A DNA stretch of 40,064 nucleotides from contig JAFQCV010000003.1 of assembly GCA_017416325.1 (NCBI GenBank), positions 1 to 40,064 on the forward strand, read 5' to 3'. Each line of letters begins with the position of its first letter. Within the stretch, counting starts at the first letter, position 1. The notes under the pieces were generated by a model. That model did no database searches. It saw only the letters and a list, made by a program, of their open reading frames with translations, and was not told the origin of the DNA. Of the stretch, positions 23,233 to 31,362 are shown in pieces. Source of the stretch: Oscillospiraceae bacterium. Lineage in GTDB: Bacteria; Bacillota; Clostridia; Oscillospirales; Oscillospiraceae. The position numbers and the translations under genes were made by a program.

Positions 23233-24234
23233 ATGGCACAACATATGAAATATTATTACGAGCTGACCATTTCCTGCTCACCCCATGTTCATTCCCGGAC
23301 CACCACCCGCACCGTCATGCGGGATGTGATCCTTGCTTTGACCCCGGCTCTTGCGGGCAGTGTGTATTTCTTCGGTCTGCGGGCGTTGGTGGTAACCCTG
23401 ATCTCTGTGGCGTCCTGTGTGTTTTTCGAGTGGGCATGGTGTCAGCTGATGAAGCAGCACTGCAAGATCTACGATCTTTCCGCTGTGGTTACGGGCATCC
23501 TCCTTGCCTTTGTGTGTCCCGTTACCATCCCTTACTGGATGATCGTGGTGGGTGACTTCTTTGCCATCGTGCTGGTGAAGATGCTTTTCGGCGGCATTGG
23601 CAAGAATGTGGTGAACCCTGCCCTGGCAGCCCGGGCGTTTCTGTTCAGCTGGCCGGCGGCCATGTCCACCTGGGTCCAGGTGGGTTGGGAAAACCGGGCA
23701 GGCATTGTTTCCACTGCCGATGCGGTGACTGCCGCAACCCCTATGGCTGCTTTGCATGGGGGGGATCTGCCGGAAGCTTCCCTTCTGGATATGTTCCTGG
23801 GCAATGTAGGCGGCAGCCTGGGCGAGACCAGCGCGGCGCTGCTGCTTCTGGGCTTTGGCTATTTGCTGCTTCGTAAGATCATCACGCCCCGGATACCTCT
23901 GGCGTATCTTGGCACCGTGGCGGTGCTGGCGCTGCTGTTTCCCATGGGCAATGACCGGCTCACCTGGATGGCGGCGCAGCTTTGCGGCGGCGGCCTGATG
24001 CTGGGTGCCCTCTTTATGGCAACAGACTATGTGACCTCCCCGGTCACCAAGCTGGGTCAGGTGATTTACGGCATCGGCTGCGGCGTGCTGACGGTGCTCA
24101 TTCGCTATTTCGGCAGCTATAACGAGGGCGTCAGCTACGCCATTCTGGTGATGAACTTCTGTGTGGTGCTGCTGGACCGCATCGGCCGGCCTAAAAAGTT
24201 CGGCGCGCCGAAAAAGGAGGCGGCTGGAAGATGA
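23233..24234 (+). CDS. rnfD: Rnf complex subunit RnfD
   Basis: A 333-residue integral membrane subunit with around ten helices. The segment DAVTAATPMAALHGG holds the Thr to which FMN is covalently attached in characterised RnfD proteins (S/TAT motif). It starts 12 bases behind rnfC with AAGGAGG, and its end overlaps the start of rnfG by four bases (ATGA). It probably forms part of the ion and electron path across the membrane. Confidence 0.96.
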   Translation: MAQHMKYYYELTISCSPHVHSRTTTRTVMRDVILALTPALAGSVYFFGLRALVVTLISVASCVFFEWAWCQLMKQHCKIYDLSAVVTGILLAFVCPVTIPYWMIVVGDFFAIVLVKMLFGGIGKNVVNPALAARAFLFSWPAAMSTWVQVGWENRAGIVSTADAVTAATPMAALHGGDLPEASLLDMFLGNVGGSLGETSAALLLLGFGYLLLRKIITPRIPLAYLGTVAVLALLFPMGNDRLTWMAAQLCGGGLMLGALFMATDYVTSPVTKLGQVIYGIGCGVLTVLIRYFGSYNEGVSYAILVMNFCVVLLDRIGRPKKFGAPKKEAAGR

Positions 24235-24794
24235 AACAGGAATCTGTAGTCAAGTATATCCTGCGTCTTGCCTTGACGCTGCTGCTGATCACCGGTGTGG
24301 TGGCGGCGGCTCTGGCTGGCATCAACAGTATTACCGCCCCGAAGATCCTGGAAAATCAACAGGCCAAGATCCGGGCGGCGATCCAAACGGTGCTCCCGGA
24401 AGCCAATATTTCCGGGGAAGTGGCGTTTACAGATGCGACCGGCCTTGTGAAGACCGTGTATGGCTCTGACAAGGGCTATGCGGTAGAGGTTGCCCCTGTG
24501 GGCTTTGGCGGCGACATCACCATGCTGGTGGGTGTCAGCCACGAAGGAAAAATTTTGGGCGTGGCGGTGGTTTCCCAGACAGAAACTGCCGGCTTGGGCG
24601 CTATTGTAGCGGCGGACAGCCAGGCGGGCCAGAGCTTCCGGGATCAGTTTGTTGGCCTTTCCGGTACATTGGCGGTGGAGAAGGACGGCGGCGAAATTGA
24701 TTCCGTTACCGGCGCCACCATTACCTCCCGGGCAGTGACTGATGGCATCAACGCGGCACTTTCCTGTGTTGCGGATCTGGAAAAAGTAGGGTAA
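24231..24794 (+). CDS. rnfG: Rnf complex subunit RnfG
   Basis: A 187-residue protein with one N-terminal membrane anchor (YILRLALTLLLITGVVAAAL) and an extracytoplasmic FMN-binding domain. DSVTGATITSRAV near the C-terminus contains the S/TGAT motif whose second Thr carries covalent FMN. It overlaps the end of rnfD and precedes rnfE by 13 bases, as expected for tightly coupled subunits. Confidence 0.96.
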   Translation: MKQESVVKYILRLALTLLLITGVVAAALAGINSITAPKILENQQAKIRAAIQTVLPEANISGEVAFTDATGLVKTVYGSDKGYAVEVAPVGFGGDITMLVGVSHEGKILGVAVVSQTETAGLGAIVAADSQAGQSFRDQFVGLSGTLAVEKDGGEIDSVTGATITSRAVTDGINAALSCVADLEKVG

Positions 24795-24807
24795 GGGGGG
24801 ACTTTCT

Positions 24808-25452
24808 GTGAAATTTAAAGATCATGTAAAGGAAGGTCTTCTGACCAAAAACCCCGTTACGGTGCAGCTTTTGGGCATGTGCTCCACCCTGGCCATCACC
24901 ACAAGCCTTTTTAACGGCCTGGGTATGGGACTGGCGGTTACCGTCATTCTCATTTGCTCCAATGTGCTGATCTCCGCTCTGCGAAACTTCATTCCTTCCC
25001 AGATCCGGATCGCGGCGTATATCGTGATCATTGCCGGATTTGTGACCATCGTGGACCTGATCCTCCAGGCGTATCTCCAGGAACTCAGCGAAAGCCTGGG
25101 CGTGTTTATCCCGCTGATCGTGGTAAACTGTATGATTTTGGGGCGGGCGGAGGCCTTTGCCTCCAAAAACGGGGTGCTGGCTTCTGCGTTGGACGGACTG
25201 TGCCAGGGCTTCGGCTATACGGTGGCGCTGGTCGTCGTCTGCGTGATCCGGGAGCTGCTGGGCTCCGGCACGTTCGGCGGCGGCATCCTCAACAACGGCG
25301 AGGGGATCCGCATCATTCCCCAGGGTTTCCCGGCGATGCAGATGGTCATGCCGGTGGGCGGCTTTTTGGCGCTGGGCTTTGTCATCGCCGGCTCTCAATG
25401 GCTGATGCGAAAGCTGGAGCACCGCAAAAAGGATAAGGAGGCGGTCAGATAA
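24808..25452 (+). CDS. rnfE: Rnf complex subunit RnfE
   Basis: A 214-residue membrane protein with six helices, a paralogue of RnfA. Typical parts are [20 protein letters not shown] at the N-terminus and [14 protein letters not shown] in the middle, with Cys residues that in structures help bind a membrane [2Fe-2S] cluster with RnfA. The start is GTG 24808 behind AGGGGGG. The stop codon shares a base with the start of rnfA (25452). Confidence 0.96.
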   Translation: MKFKDHVKEGLLTKNPVTVQLLGMCSTLAITTSLFNGLGMGLAVTVILICSNVLISALRNFIPSQIRIAAYIVIIAGFVTIVDLILQAYLQELSESLGVFIPLIVVNCMILGRAEAFASKNGVLASALDGLCQGFGYTVALVVVCVIRELLGSGTFGGGILNNGEGIRIIPQGFPAMQMVMPVGGFLALGFVIAGSQWLMRKLEHRKKDKEAVR

Positions 25453-26045
25453 TGGAAGGCGCTTATTCACAAGCATTACTGGGCATCCTGTTCAGCGCGA
25501 TTTTGAGCGAGAATTTTATTCTGGTGAAGTTTTACGGCATCTGCCCCTTTATGGGTGTGTCCAAGAAGATCGATACGGCTCTGGGTATGGGCATGGCGGT
25601 CACTTTTGTCATGGCGTTGGCCTCCGCGGCCTGTTACGGTGTGAATCTGGCGCTGGAAGCGCTGGATCTGCAATATATGCAGACGGTGGTGTTCATTCTG
25701 GTCATTGCCTCCATCGTACAGGTGGTGGAAATGTTCCTGAAAAAATCTGTGCCCGCCCTTTACAAGGCGTTGGGCGTGTTTCTGCCCCTGATCACCACCA
25801 ACTGCGCGGTTTTGGGCGTGGCATTGGTGAATGTCCAGGCTGGCTATGATTTTCTGCTGAGCGTGGTCAACGGCGCTGCCGGCGGCCTGGGCTTTACTCT
25901 GGCCATCGTGCTCTTTGCCTCCATCCGGGAGCGGGTAGAGAAGGCAGAGTGTCCTCAGGCTTTCAAGGGTTTTCCCATAGCGCTGATCACAGCGGGTCTT
26001 ATGGCCCTGGCTTTCATGGGATTTTCCGGCATGAAGATATTCTAA
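25452..26045 (+). CDS. rnfA: Rnf complex subunit RnfA
   Basis: A 197-residue, six-helix membrane protein homologous to RnfE but with opposite topology. [23 protein letters not shown] near the N-terminus and [13 protein letters not shown] in the middle provide the cluster-binding Cys residues. AAGGAGG lies within the end of rnfE, and the two genes are translationally coupled. It precedes rnfB by 12 bases. Confidence 0.97.
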   Translation: MEGAYSQALLGILFSAILSENFILVKFYGICPFMGVSKKIDTALGMGMAVTFVMALASAACYGVNLALEALDLQYMQTVVFILVIASIVQVVEMFLKKSVPALYKALGVFLPLITTNCAVLGVALVNVQAGYDFLLSVVNGAAGGLGFTLAIVLFASIRERVEKAECPQAFKGFPIALITAGLMALAFMGFSGMKIF

Positions 26046-26057
26046 GGAGGGCAGGCT

Positions 26058-26918
26058 ATGGAAATTATCCTTGCAATCGGCATCCTTGGCGGCCTGGGAC
26101 TGATCTTCGGATTGGTTTTGGCAGCTGCCTCCAAGGTGTTTTATGTGGAAACAGATCCCCGGCTGGAAAAGCTGAACGCCTGTCTTCCCGGCGCTAACTG
26201 CGGCGGCTGCGGCTATGCCGGCTGCGGCGGCTACGCCGAAGCGGTGCTGGAAGGCAGAGCGGAAATCGGCAAATGCGCCTCCGGGGGCAACGAATGTGCC
26301 CAGGCTATGGCAGCCATCATGGGTAAGGAAGCGGGGGAGGTCACCCGGAAAGTGGCGCTGGTGCGCTGCTCCGGCGAAAAGACCTATGATAGCGACGGCA
26401 ATCTGGTGGCGGGTGCCCGGATGAAAGCCAACTATGAAGGCTTCCACGACTGCCTGGCAGCCAGTAAGGTAGGCGGCCGGGGTCCTCTGGCTTGTAAATA
26501 CGGCTGCCTGGGCTTTGGAAACTGCGTCAAAGCCTGCAAATACGATGCCATTAGGATCGTGAACGGTGTGGCCCGGGTCAATGAGAAGCGGTGTGTAGGC
26601 TGTATGAGCTGCGCTGCCGCCTGTCCCCGGGATCTGATCGTGGCGGTAGAACCCAACCGCAATGTGGTCATCGCCTGTAACTCCATGGCTAAGGGCGCGG
26701 TCACCACCCGGGGCTGCACCGTGGGCTGTATCGGCTGCGGCTTGTGTAAGAAGATTTGCCCCCATGGCGCCATTACCGTGGAGAACAATCTGGCGGTGAT
26801 CGATTACAGCAAGTGCGATAACTGCGGCCTGTGCGCTACGGTTTGCCCCAAGCGGCTGATCAAGGATTCCAATGTGGAAAACCTGGCAGATCCCCATCCG
26901 CTGACAAAATCGCTGTAA
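26058..26918 (+). CDS. rnfB: Rnf complex subunit RnfB
   Basis: A 286-residue ferredoxin-accepting subunit with an N-terminal membrane helix, the Fe-S region ANCGGCGYAGCGG (about residues 47-59), and several 4Fe-4S motifs: CLGFGNCVKACKYDA, CVGCMSCAAACP, CIGCGLCKKICP and CDNCGLCATVCP. It takes electrons from reduced ferredoxin and passes them into the membrane part. It is the last gene of the complex and is followed by a strong terminator. All six subunits look intact, so the complex should be functional. Confidence 0.97.
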   Translation: MEIILAIGILGGLGLIFGLVLAAASKVFYVETDPRLEKLNACLPGANCGGCGYAGCGGYAEAVLEGRAEIGKCASGGNECAQAMAAIMGKEAGEVTRKVALVRCSGEKTYDSDGNLVAGARMKANYEGFHDCLAASKVGGRGPLACKYGCLGFGNCVKACKYDAIRIVNGVARVNEKRCVGCMSCAAACPRDLIVAVEPNRNVVIACNSMAKGAVTTRGCTVGCIGCGLCKKICPHGAITVENNLAVIDYSKCDNCGLCATVCPKRLIKDSNVENLADPHPLTKSL

Positions 26919-26952
26919 TAACAAAGCCTGAGGAATACAAAAGTATACAAAT

Positions 26953-26992
26953 AAAACCGGCAGTGGTGTTTTAAACGCCACTGCCGGTTTTC
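26953..26992. terminator. Terminator after rnfB
   Basis: AAAACCGGCAGTGG / CCACTGCCGGTTTT hairpin with T-rich tail. It marks the left border of the A+T-rich island. Confidence 0.9.
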
Positions 26993-27100
26993 GTTTGACG
27001 GGGAATATAGTCGCATTTCCTGACATAAGGAATTTTTGTATGCCAAATGTCTGAGGAATAAATTCTCCATATGGTTGTATAGCGCTGTTCAACTGATACA

Positions 27101-27130
27101 TTGAAAAAGCGTGTAAAAATAGTATATAAT
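27101..27130 (+). promoter_or_regulatory. Promoter of the pyrimidine island
   Basis: TTGAAA (27101-27106), 18-base spacer, TATAAT (27125-27130). The ribosome site AAGGAG lies at 27146-27151, nine bases before ATG 27161. Confidence 0.72.
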
Positions 27131-27160
27131 TGTGGTAAACAGCGGAAGGAGAGAGCGTCA

Positions 27161-27988
27161 ATGTTAATTGGTGATAAAATACGAAGGCTGCGGAAAAATA
27201 AAAATATAACTCAGATTCAACTGGCAGAAGCCTTATCTGTTTCCTCTCAATCGGTGAGCAAATGGGAGAATCATATATCTGCTCCTGATATTGCTGTCTT
27301 GCCTGTGATTGCACGATATTTTGGTATCACAATGGACGAGTTGTTTGGCTACCGGCTTGATGCGCTTAATTACAAGGAGCGTTTCATTCGCTTTATGGTG
27401 AACAACGGAATGTTGCGGTTTGGCGAGTTTATGTTGAAAAGCGGTCGTCTTTCGCCGTATCTTATCCACAGCGGCTACAACCTTACGGGAAGTCAAATTT
27501 CTAAGCTCGGCGAGTTTTATGCCGAATGTATCAGAGAGCACAGCATTGAGGCAAACTGCCTTATTGGAATTGACAACAGAGAAATCCCGCTTGTAATTGC
27601 AACAAGCATGACTTTATTCAATCGGTATGGCATAGATTCAGCCCATTGTGTTGATTATGATATTGAAAATACTGCTTTTTCTTCTCATGAAATAACGCTT
27701 ATTACCGATGCGTTTACATCGGGGGCGTCCCTCTGTTCGGCATTAGAGCAAATTAAAAACAGAATGAACAAGTACCCATCCGATGTGGTAGTTTGCGTTG
27801 ACAGAATGGAAAGCTCCGATCATTCTTCTCTTTCTGCGAAACACGAAATTGAAAACCGGTATGGAGTGAAAATCCATCCTATCGTAAATGTGGATGATAT
27901 AATCAAGGCGATTGAAAGTGGCGTAATTACGGCAGAGGAGCATTTTGAGAAGCTAAAAGATTATATGAAACGTTATAAGGGGAAATGA
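27161..27988 (+). CDS. XRE helix-turn-helix protein fused to a degenerate orotate phosphoribosyltransferase domain
   Basis: A 275-residue two-domain protein. Residues 4-60 are an XRE/Cro-type DNA-binding domain (ITQIQLAEALSVSSQSVSKW). Residues 70-255 align with PyrE: FIRFMVNNGMLRFGEFMLKSG (written over 20 residues, 75-95) and SPYLI correspond to PyrE's FIEF...LKFGEFTLKSGRKSPY. The catalytic parts are eroded. The GPAYKGIP motif reads GIDNREIP, the flexible loop RKEAKDHGEGG is replaced by a short stretch without Lys (163-175), and the PRPP loop DDVITAGTA reads TDAFTSGAS. It is therefore more likely a sensor than an enzyme, comparable in logic to Bacillus PurR, a DNA-binding PRTase relative that senses PRPP. 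It overlaps pyrF by ATGA. Confidence 0.85.
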   Translation: MLIGDKIRRLRKNKNITQIQLAEALSVSSQSVSKWENHISAPDIAVLPVIARYFGITMDELFGYRLDALNYKERFIRFMVNNGMLRFGEFMLKSGRLSPYLIHSGYNLTGSQISKLGEFYAECIREHSIEANCLIGIDNREIPLVIATSMTLFNRYGIDSAHCVDYDIENTAFSSHEITLITDAFTSGASLCSALEQIKNRMNKYPSDVVVCVDRMESSDHSSLSAKHEIENRYGVKIHPIVNVDDIIKAIESGVITAEEHFEKLKDYMKRYKGK

Positions 27989-27990
27989 CA

Positions 27991-28947
27991 ATGAATGTTG
28001 TTGATAAACTGATTGAAAATACGATTAGAACAAAGAATCCGTCCGTTATTGGCCTCGATCCGGATATTGGGAAAATTCCTGCGTGTTACAAGAATCATGC
28101 CAAAAGCAACCATCCTTTTGAGGCAGTAGCAAACGTAATATATGCGTTTAATCGTGATGTGATTGATACGGTTGCCGATCTTATTCCTGGGGTCAAGCCT
28201 CAAATGGCATTCTACGAAAAGTATGGTTCGTATGGTGTTGCCGCTTTTGAGAAAACGGTTGCATATGCAAAATCCAAGGGACTGATCGTGATAGAGGACG
28301 CAAAGCGGAACGACATTGGCAATACAGCCAGGGCGTATGCAGACGGACATCTCGGATGCGTCGAGTTGCTGGACGGTTCTTGCGCCCCCTCCTTTGATGC
28401 TGACTTCTTAACTGTTACGCCCTTTTTGGGAAGTGAAAGCCTGCATCCGTTTATTGATGTGTGCGTAAAGAATAGCAAAGGCATCTTTGTCTTAGTAAAG
28501 ACATCAAACACAAGCTCCGGTGAAATCCAAGATGTTGTTACTTCAGATAAAATGACGATCAGTCAAAGCGTTGCAAAATATGTATCTGAGCAGGGCGATA
28601 CTTTCACAGGCGAACACGGGTATTCCGCTATTGGCGCTGTAGTTGGCGCGACCTACCCGGAGGAAGCTGTTTCGCTTAGAAAGTTAATGCCAAAGAGCTA
28701 TTTCCTTGTTCCCGGTTATGGCGCACAAGGCGGCGGTGCAAAAGACATTACACCTTGTTTCAATGAAGATGGTCTTGGTGCAGTTGTCAATTCGTCAAGA
28801 GGTATCTTGTACACACATATGAACAACGAAGAAAGAGAACAGTGTACCCGCCAGGAATACTTGTTAAGTGTAAAAAATGCCGCAATGCAAATGCGGGAGG
28901 ATATTTATTCTGCTTTAAAAAGAGAATACCGGAAAATGATTTATTAA
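27991..28947 (+). CDS. pyrF: Orotidine 5'-phosphate decarboxylase, type 2
   Basis: A protein of about 318 residues that decarboxylates OMP to UMP, the last step of de novo UMP synthesis. The active-site D-x-K-x-x-D is present (DAKRNDIG, about Asp103, Lys105, Asp108), together with GAVVGATYPEEA and VPGYGAQGGGA, typical of the longer type-2 enzymes. It should be active. ATG 27985 overlaps the preceding stop codon. ATG 27991 has better spacing from AAGGGG (27977-27982) and is chosen. The pairing with a PyrE-like regulator is notable. Whether the genome has another pyrF in a complete pyr operon is not visible here. Codon use is A+T-rich compared with the flanks. Confidence 0.93.
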   Translation: MNVVDKLIENTIRTKNPSVIGLDPDIGKIPACYKNHAKSNHPFEAVANVIYAFNRDVIDTVADLIPGVKPQMAFYEKYGSYGVAAFEKTVAYAKSKGLIVIEDAKRNDIGNTARAYADGHLGCVELLDGSCAPSFDADFLTVTPFLGSESLHPFIDVCVKNSKGIFVLVKTSNTSSGEIQDVVTSDKMTISQSVAKYVSEQGDTFTGEHGYSAIGAVVGATYPEEAVSLRKLMPKSYFLVPGYGAQGGGAKDITPCFNEDGLGAVVNSSRGILYTHMNNEEREQCTRQEYLLSVKNAAMQMREDIYSALKREYRKMIY

Positions 28948-29012
28948 TTACACATCGAGTATGGCGATAGATTGTTTTTTGTACGAAAATAGAGGCCAGG
29001 TGAGTGCTTAGC

Positions 29013-29846
29013 TTGAAAACATTATATGTATCAGATTTAGATGGAACTTTATTGAGAAGTAACGAGAGAACTTCTGAATACACCAATAATGTCATTAATA
29101 GCCTGACAGACAGAGGAGTGCTCTTTTCCTATGCAACCGCACGTTCGTTGATTACGGCAAAGAAAGCAACTAAGGGGTTAAATGCCAAAATCCCGCTAAT
29201 CGTTTATAATGGCGCATTCGTGATGGATAATGTTACGGAAAAGATACTGCTTGCAAATTATTTTGATGCGTCTGTTCATACGTTGCTGGATGAATTGTTT
29301 GCGAACAAGATATATCCCATTGTTTATGCTCATATAAACGGAAAAGAGAAGTTTTCATTTGTACCGGAGTTGTGCACGGTTGGTATGCAAAAGTTTATTG
29401 GGAGCAGAAACGGTGATGTTCGTACCAATGCTGTGAACACACCAGACGAATTAACAATAGGAGAGCTGTTTTATATTACTTGTATAGATGAACCGCACAA
29501 ATTGAAGCCAATATACGAAGCATATAAAGATATATATCATTGTGTTTATCACACTGACATATATACAAACGATCAGTGGCTCGAAATTATGCCTTTGGCA
29601 GCATCTAAGTCAAACGCACTCAAACAATTGCAAGAATTGCTTGAGTGTGAGAAGTTGGTTGTATTCGGTGATGGTAAAAATGATGTGGATATGTTTGAAC
29701 TGGCCGATGAAAGCTACGCCGTTGAAAATGCACATGAAGAATTGAAAAAATATGCTACGGCAATGATTCCGTCCAATAATGATGATGGTGTTGCAAAGTG
29801 GCTGGACCATATGCTTGTGCAGTCAGGTTCATCCGAAATGGCTTGA
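29013..29846 (+). CDS. Cof-type HAD-IIB family phosphatase (first of two)
   Basis: A protein of about 277 residues with HAD motif I VSDLDGTLLRS near the N-terminus, the Cof-type cap in the middle, a conserved Lys (KSNAL), and motif IV FGDGKNDVDMF. Such enzymes dephosphorylate sugar phosphates, nucleotides or cofactor phosphates; the substrate is open. The start is taken as TTG 29013, nine bases behind AGGTGA. GTG 29004 is directly at the ribosome site and less likely. It lies 65 bases behind pyrF in the same direction. By context a nucleotide or ribose phosphate is plausible, but that is inference only. Confidence 0.85.
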   Translation: MKTLYVSDLDGTLLRSNERTSEYTNNVINSLTDRGVLFSYATARSLITAKKATKGLNAKIPLIVYNGAFVMDNVTEKILLANYFDASVHTLLDELFANKIYPIVYAHINGKEKFSFVPELCTVGMQKFIGSRNGDVRTNAVNTPDELTIGELFYITCIDEPHKLKPIYEAYKDIYHCVYHTDIYTNDQWLEIMPLAASKSNALKQLQELLECEKLVVFGDGKNDVDMFELADESYAVENAHEELKKYATAMIPSNNDDGVAKWLDHMLVQSGSSEMA

Positions 29847-29912
29847 TTTCAATAGAACCTCAGGATATAATTCTGTTAGATAAGAAGTTAGCATGTGAAG
29901 CGGGTGATCAGA

Positions 29913-30686
29913 ATGAAAAATGTTCCAAAGATTAAGACCGTCGTAGTGGATTTGGACAGGACCTTATTACATACGGACAAAACCTTGTCTCCTTATACCC
30001 TGGAGGTTCTGAAAGCCTGCAAGGAAAAGGGATTGCGGCTCCTGATAGCCACGGCAAGACCCCAACGCACGGCTGAGCAATTCTATGAGAGAATTGGCGC
30101 CCACGGGATGGTTGTTTCCAACGGCGCAAGGGTGATCTGCGGAAACAAGCAAACTGAGTATGGAATCTGCCGAGAGAGTGCGGAGCGTTTATTGCGTTAC
30201 TTGAACCGCTATCCCGATCTGCGCATTACTCTTGAAACGGGAGATATTGCCTATTCCAACAAACCAATTGCGGATTATGAAACAATTCTTTCCGACAATT
30301 TGGTGGGAATTGCCAAAGCGGAAGGTGTATTAAAAATACTGGTGCAGCTTGATAGAAAAGACACATTAGCGGTCGTGGAGAAAGGTTTAACAGATGATCT
30401 GTATTACACGGTTGCTCATGGGTACTTAATGCAGATCATGAACAAATCTGCAACCAAGTGGAACGGCATCAAAGCAATGCTGGAAATTTGCAGCTGCTCC
30501 CCGAAAGAAACTGCTTACTTTGGGGATGACCATGATGATTTGGAGCCTATCAAACTGTGTGGAATGGGAATTGCTGTAGCCAATGGTATTGACGAAGTGA
30601 AAACTGCCGCAGATTGTATTGCCGAAAGCAATGATGAAGACGGCGTTGCAAGATTTATTGAACAAGTGTTATTAAGGAAACTGTGA
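29913..30686 (+). CDS. Cof-type HAD family phosphatase (second of two)
   Basis: A protein of about 257 residues of the same superfamily as the preceding gene but clearly divergent. Motif I is VVDLDRTLLHT (DxD kept, the usual Gly replaced by Arg), there is VVSNGARV in the cap linker, and motif IV is FGDDHDDLEPI. The catalytic Asp pair is present, so it is probably a phosphatase. ATG 29913 with GGGTGA just upstream is preferred over GTG 29895. It is 66 bases behind the first HAD gene and 17 bases ahead of the kinase gene. The substrate is unknown. Confidence 0.85.
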   Translation: MKNVPKIKTVVVDLDRTLLHTDKTLSPYTLEVLKACKEKGLRLLIATARPQRTAEQFYERIGAHGMVVSNGARVICGNKQTEYGICRESAERLLRYLNRYPDLRITLETGDIAYSNKPIADYETILSDNLVGIAKAEGVLKILVQLDRKDTLAVVEKGLTDDLYYTVAHGYLMQIMNKSATKWNGIKAMLEICSCSPKETAYFGDDHDDLEPIKLCGMGIAVANGIDEVKTAADCIAESNDEDGVARFIEQVLLRKL

Positions 30687-30703
30687 TTTGTGGAGAGTTG
30701 TCC

Positions 30704-31243
30704 ATGGGAATGGGAATAGTTGTCTGTGGGTTGAATGGGTGTGGAAAAAGCACACTTGGTAAAGCGCTAGCACGGCAGATGGGATTGCATTTTATTGATG
30801 TTGAGGATTTGTATTTTACGCGAGAAAGTGTAGAGGCGCCCTATAAAAGTCCTCGCTCCCGAGCAGAAGTTGAAGACCTACTCTTGCGTGAAGTGGCTGG
30901 GCATGAAGACTTTGTCTTTGCTGCGGTGAAGGGTGATTACGGAGAAAAAGTTCAAAAATGCTATCAGTATATAGTTGTTATTGAGGCCCCCAAAAAGATA
31001 CGCGTGCAGCGTGTACGAAATCGTTCGCTGCAAAAATTTGGGAGCAGGATGTTAGAAGGTGGAGACCTGTATGAGGCGGAAGAGCAGTTTTTTAAACTGG
31101 TAGAATCAAGAACAGAAGCATACTATGAAGATTGGTTGCGGACACTAAAATGTCCGATAATCAGAGTGGATGGTACCAATACAATTGAAGAAAATGTTTA
31201 TTACATTATTCAACAAATTAGTATGCAACAGTCAACCTTTTGA
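30704..31243 (+). CDS. Small P-loop kinase (AAA/shikimate- or nucleotide-kinase-like)
   Basis: A protein of about 179 residues with a Walker A motif right at the N-terminus (GLNGCGKST, residues 9-17), LHFIDVEDLYF as the acceptor-side strand found in NMP/shikimate-type kinases, and an RVRNRSLQKFG lid-like basic region. It resembles small ATP-binding proteins in Clostridia that are usually left without a function. By context it could phosphorylate a nucleoside or nucleotide, but nothing in the sequence fixes the substrate. GGAGAG precedes ATG 30704. A longer GTG start at 30683 would overlap the HAD stop. Confidence 0.8.
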   Translation: MGMGIVVCGLNGCGKSTLGKALARQMGLHFIDVEDLYFTRESVEAPYKSPRSRAEVEDLLLREVAGHEDFVFAAVKGDYGEKVQKCYQYIVVIEAPKKIRVQRVRNRSLQKFGSRMLEGGDLYEAEEQFFKLVESRTEAYYEDWLRTLKCPIIRVDGTNTIEENVYYIIQQISMQQSTF

Positions 31244-31320
31244 CGGGGCATAATGGTACAATTCTACTTAAAGTTGCATAAATGCAAACTCTAGCTGGTG
31301 GAAAGAAAGCATAACCTGTG

Positions 31321-31337
31321 GTATATTGACAATATAC
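31321..31337. promoter_or_regulatory. Candidate operator upstream of the XRE-dCMP deaminase gene
   Basis: GTATATTGACAATATAC is a perfect inverted repeat (7-base arms, 3-base centre) overlapping the presumed -10 region, 25 bases before ATG 31363. It is a natural candidate for autoregulation by the XRE domain encoded directly downstream. Part of it (GTATAT) is also seen at the -10 of the first island promoter. Confidence 0.5.
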
Positions 31338-31362
31338 ATTGTGCGAAAGCGAGGCATCGCAA

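Noticed and set aside
26938-27060. CTGAGGAATA occurring twice (26938-26947 and 27051-27060) as an attachment-site duplication of the island
   Set aside because: Both copies are on the left side of the island and no copy was found at the right border, so they do not bracket it; ten bases can repeat by chance.
25476-27314. Long open frame on the minus strand opposite rnfA and rnfB
   Set aside because: It is antisense to clearly conserved Rnf subunits and runs through the rnfB terminator into the next promoter.
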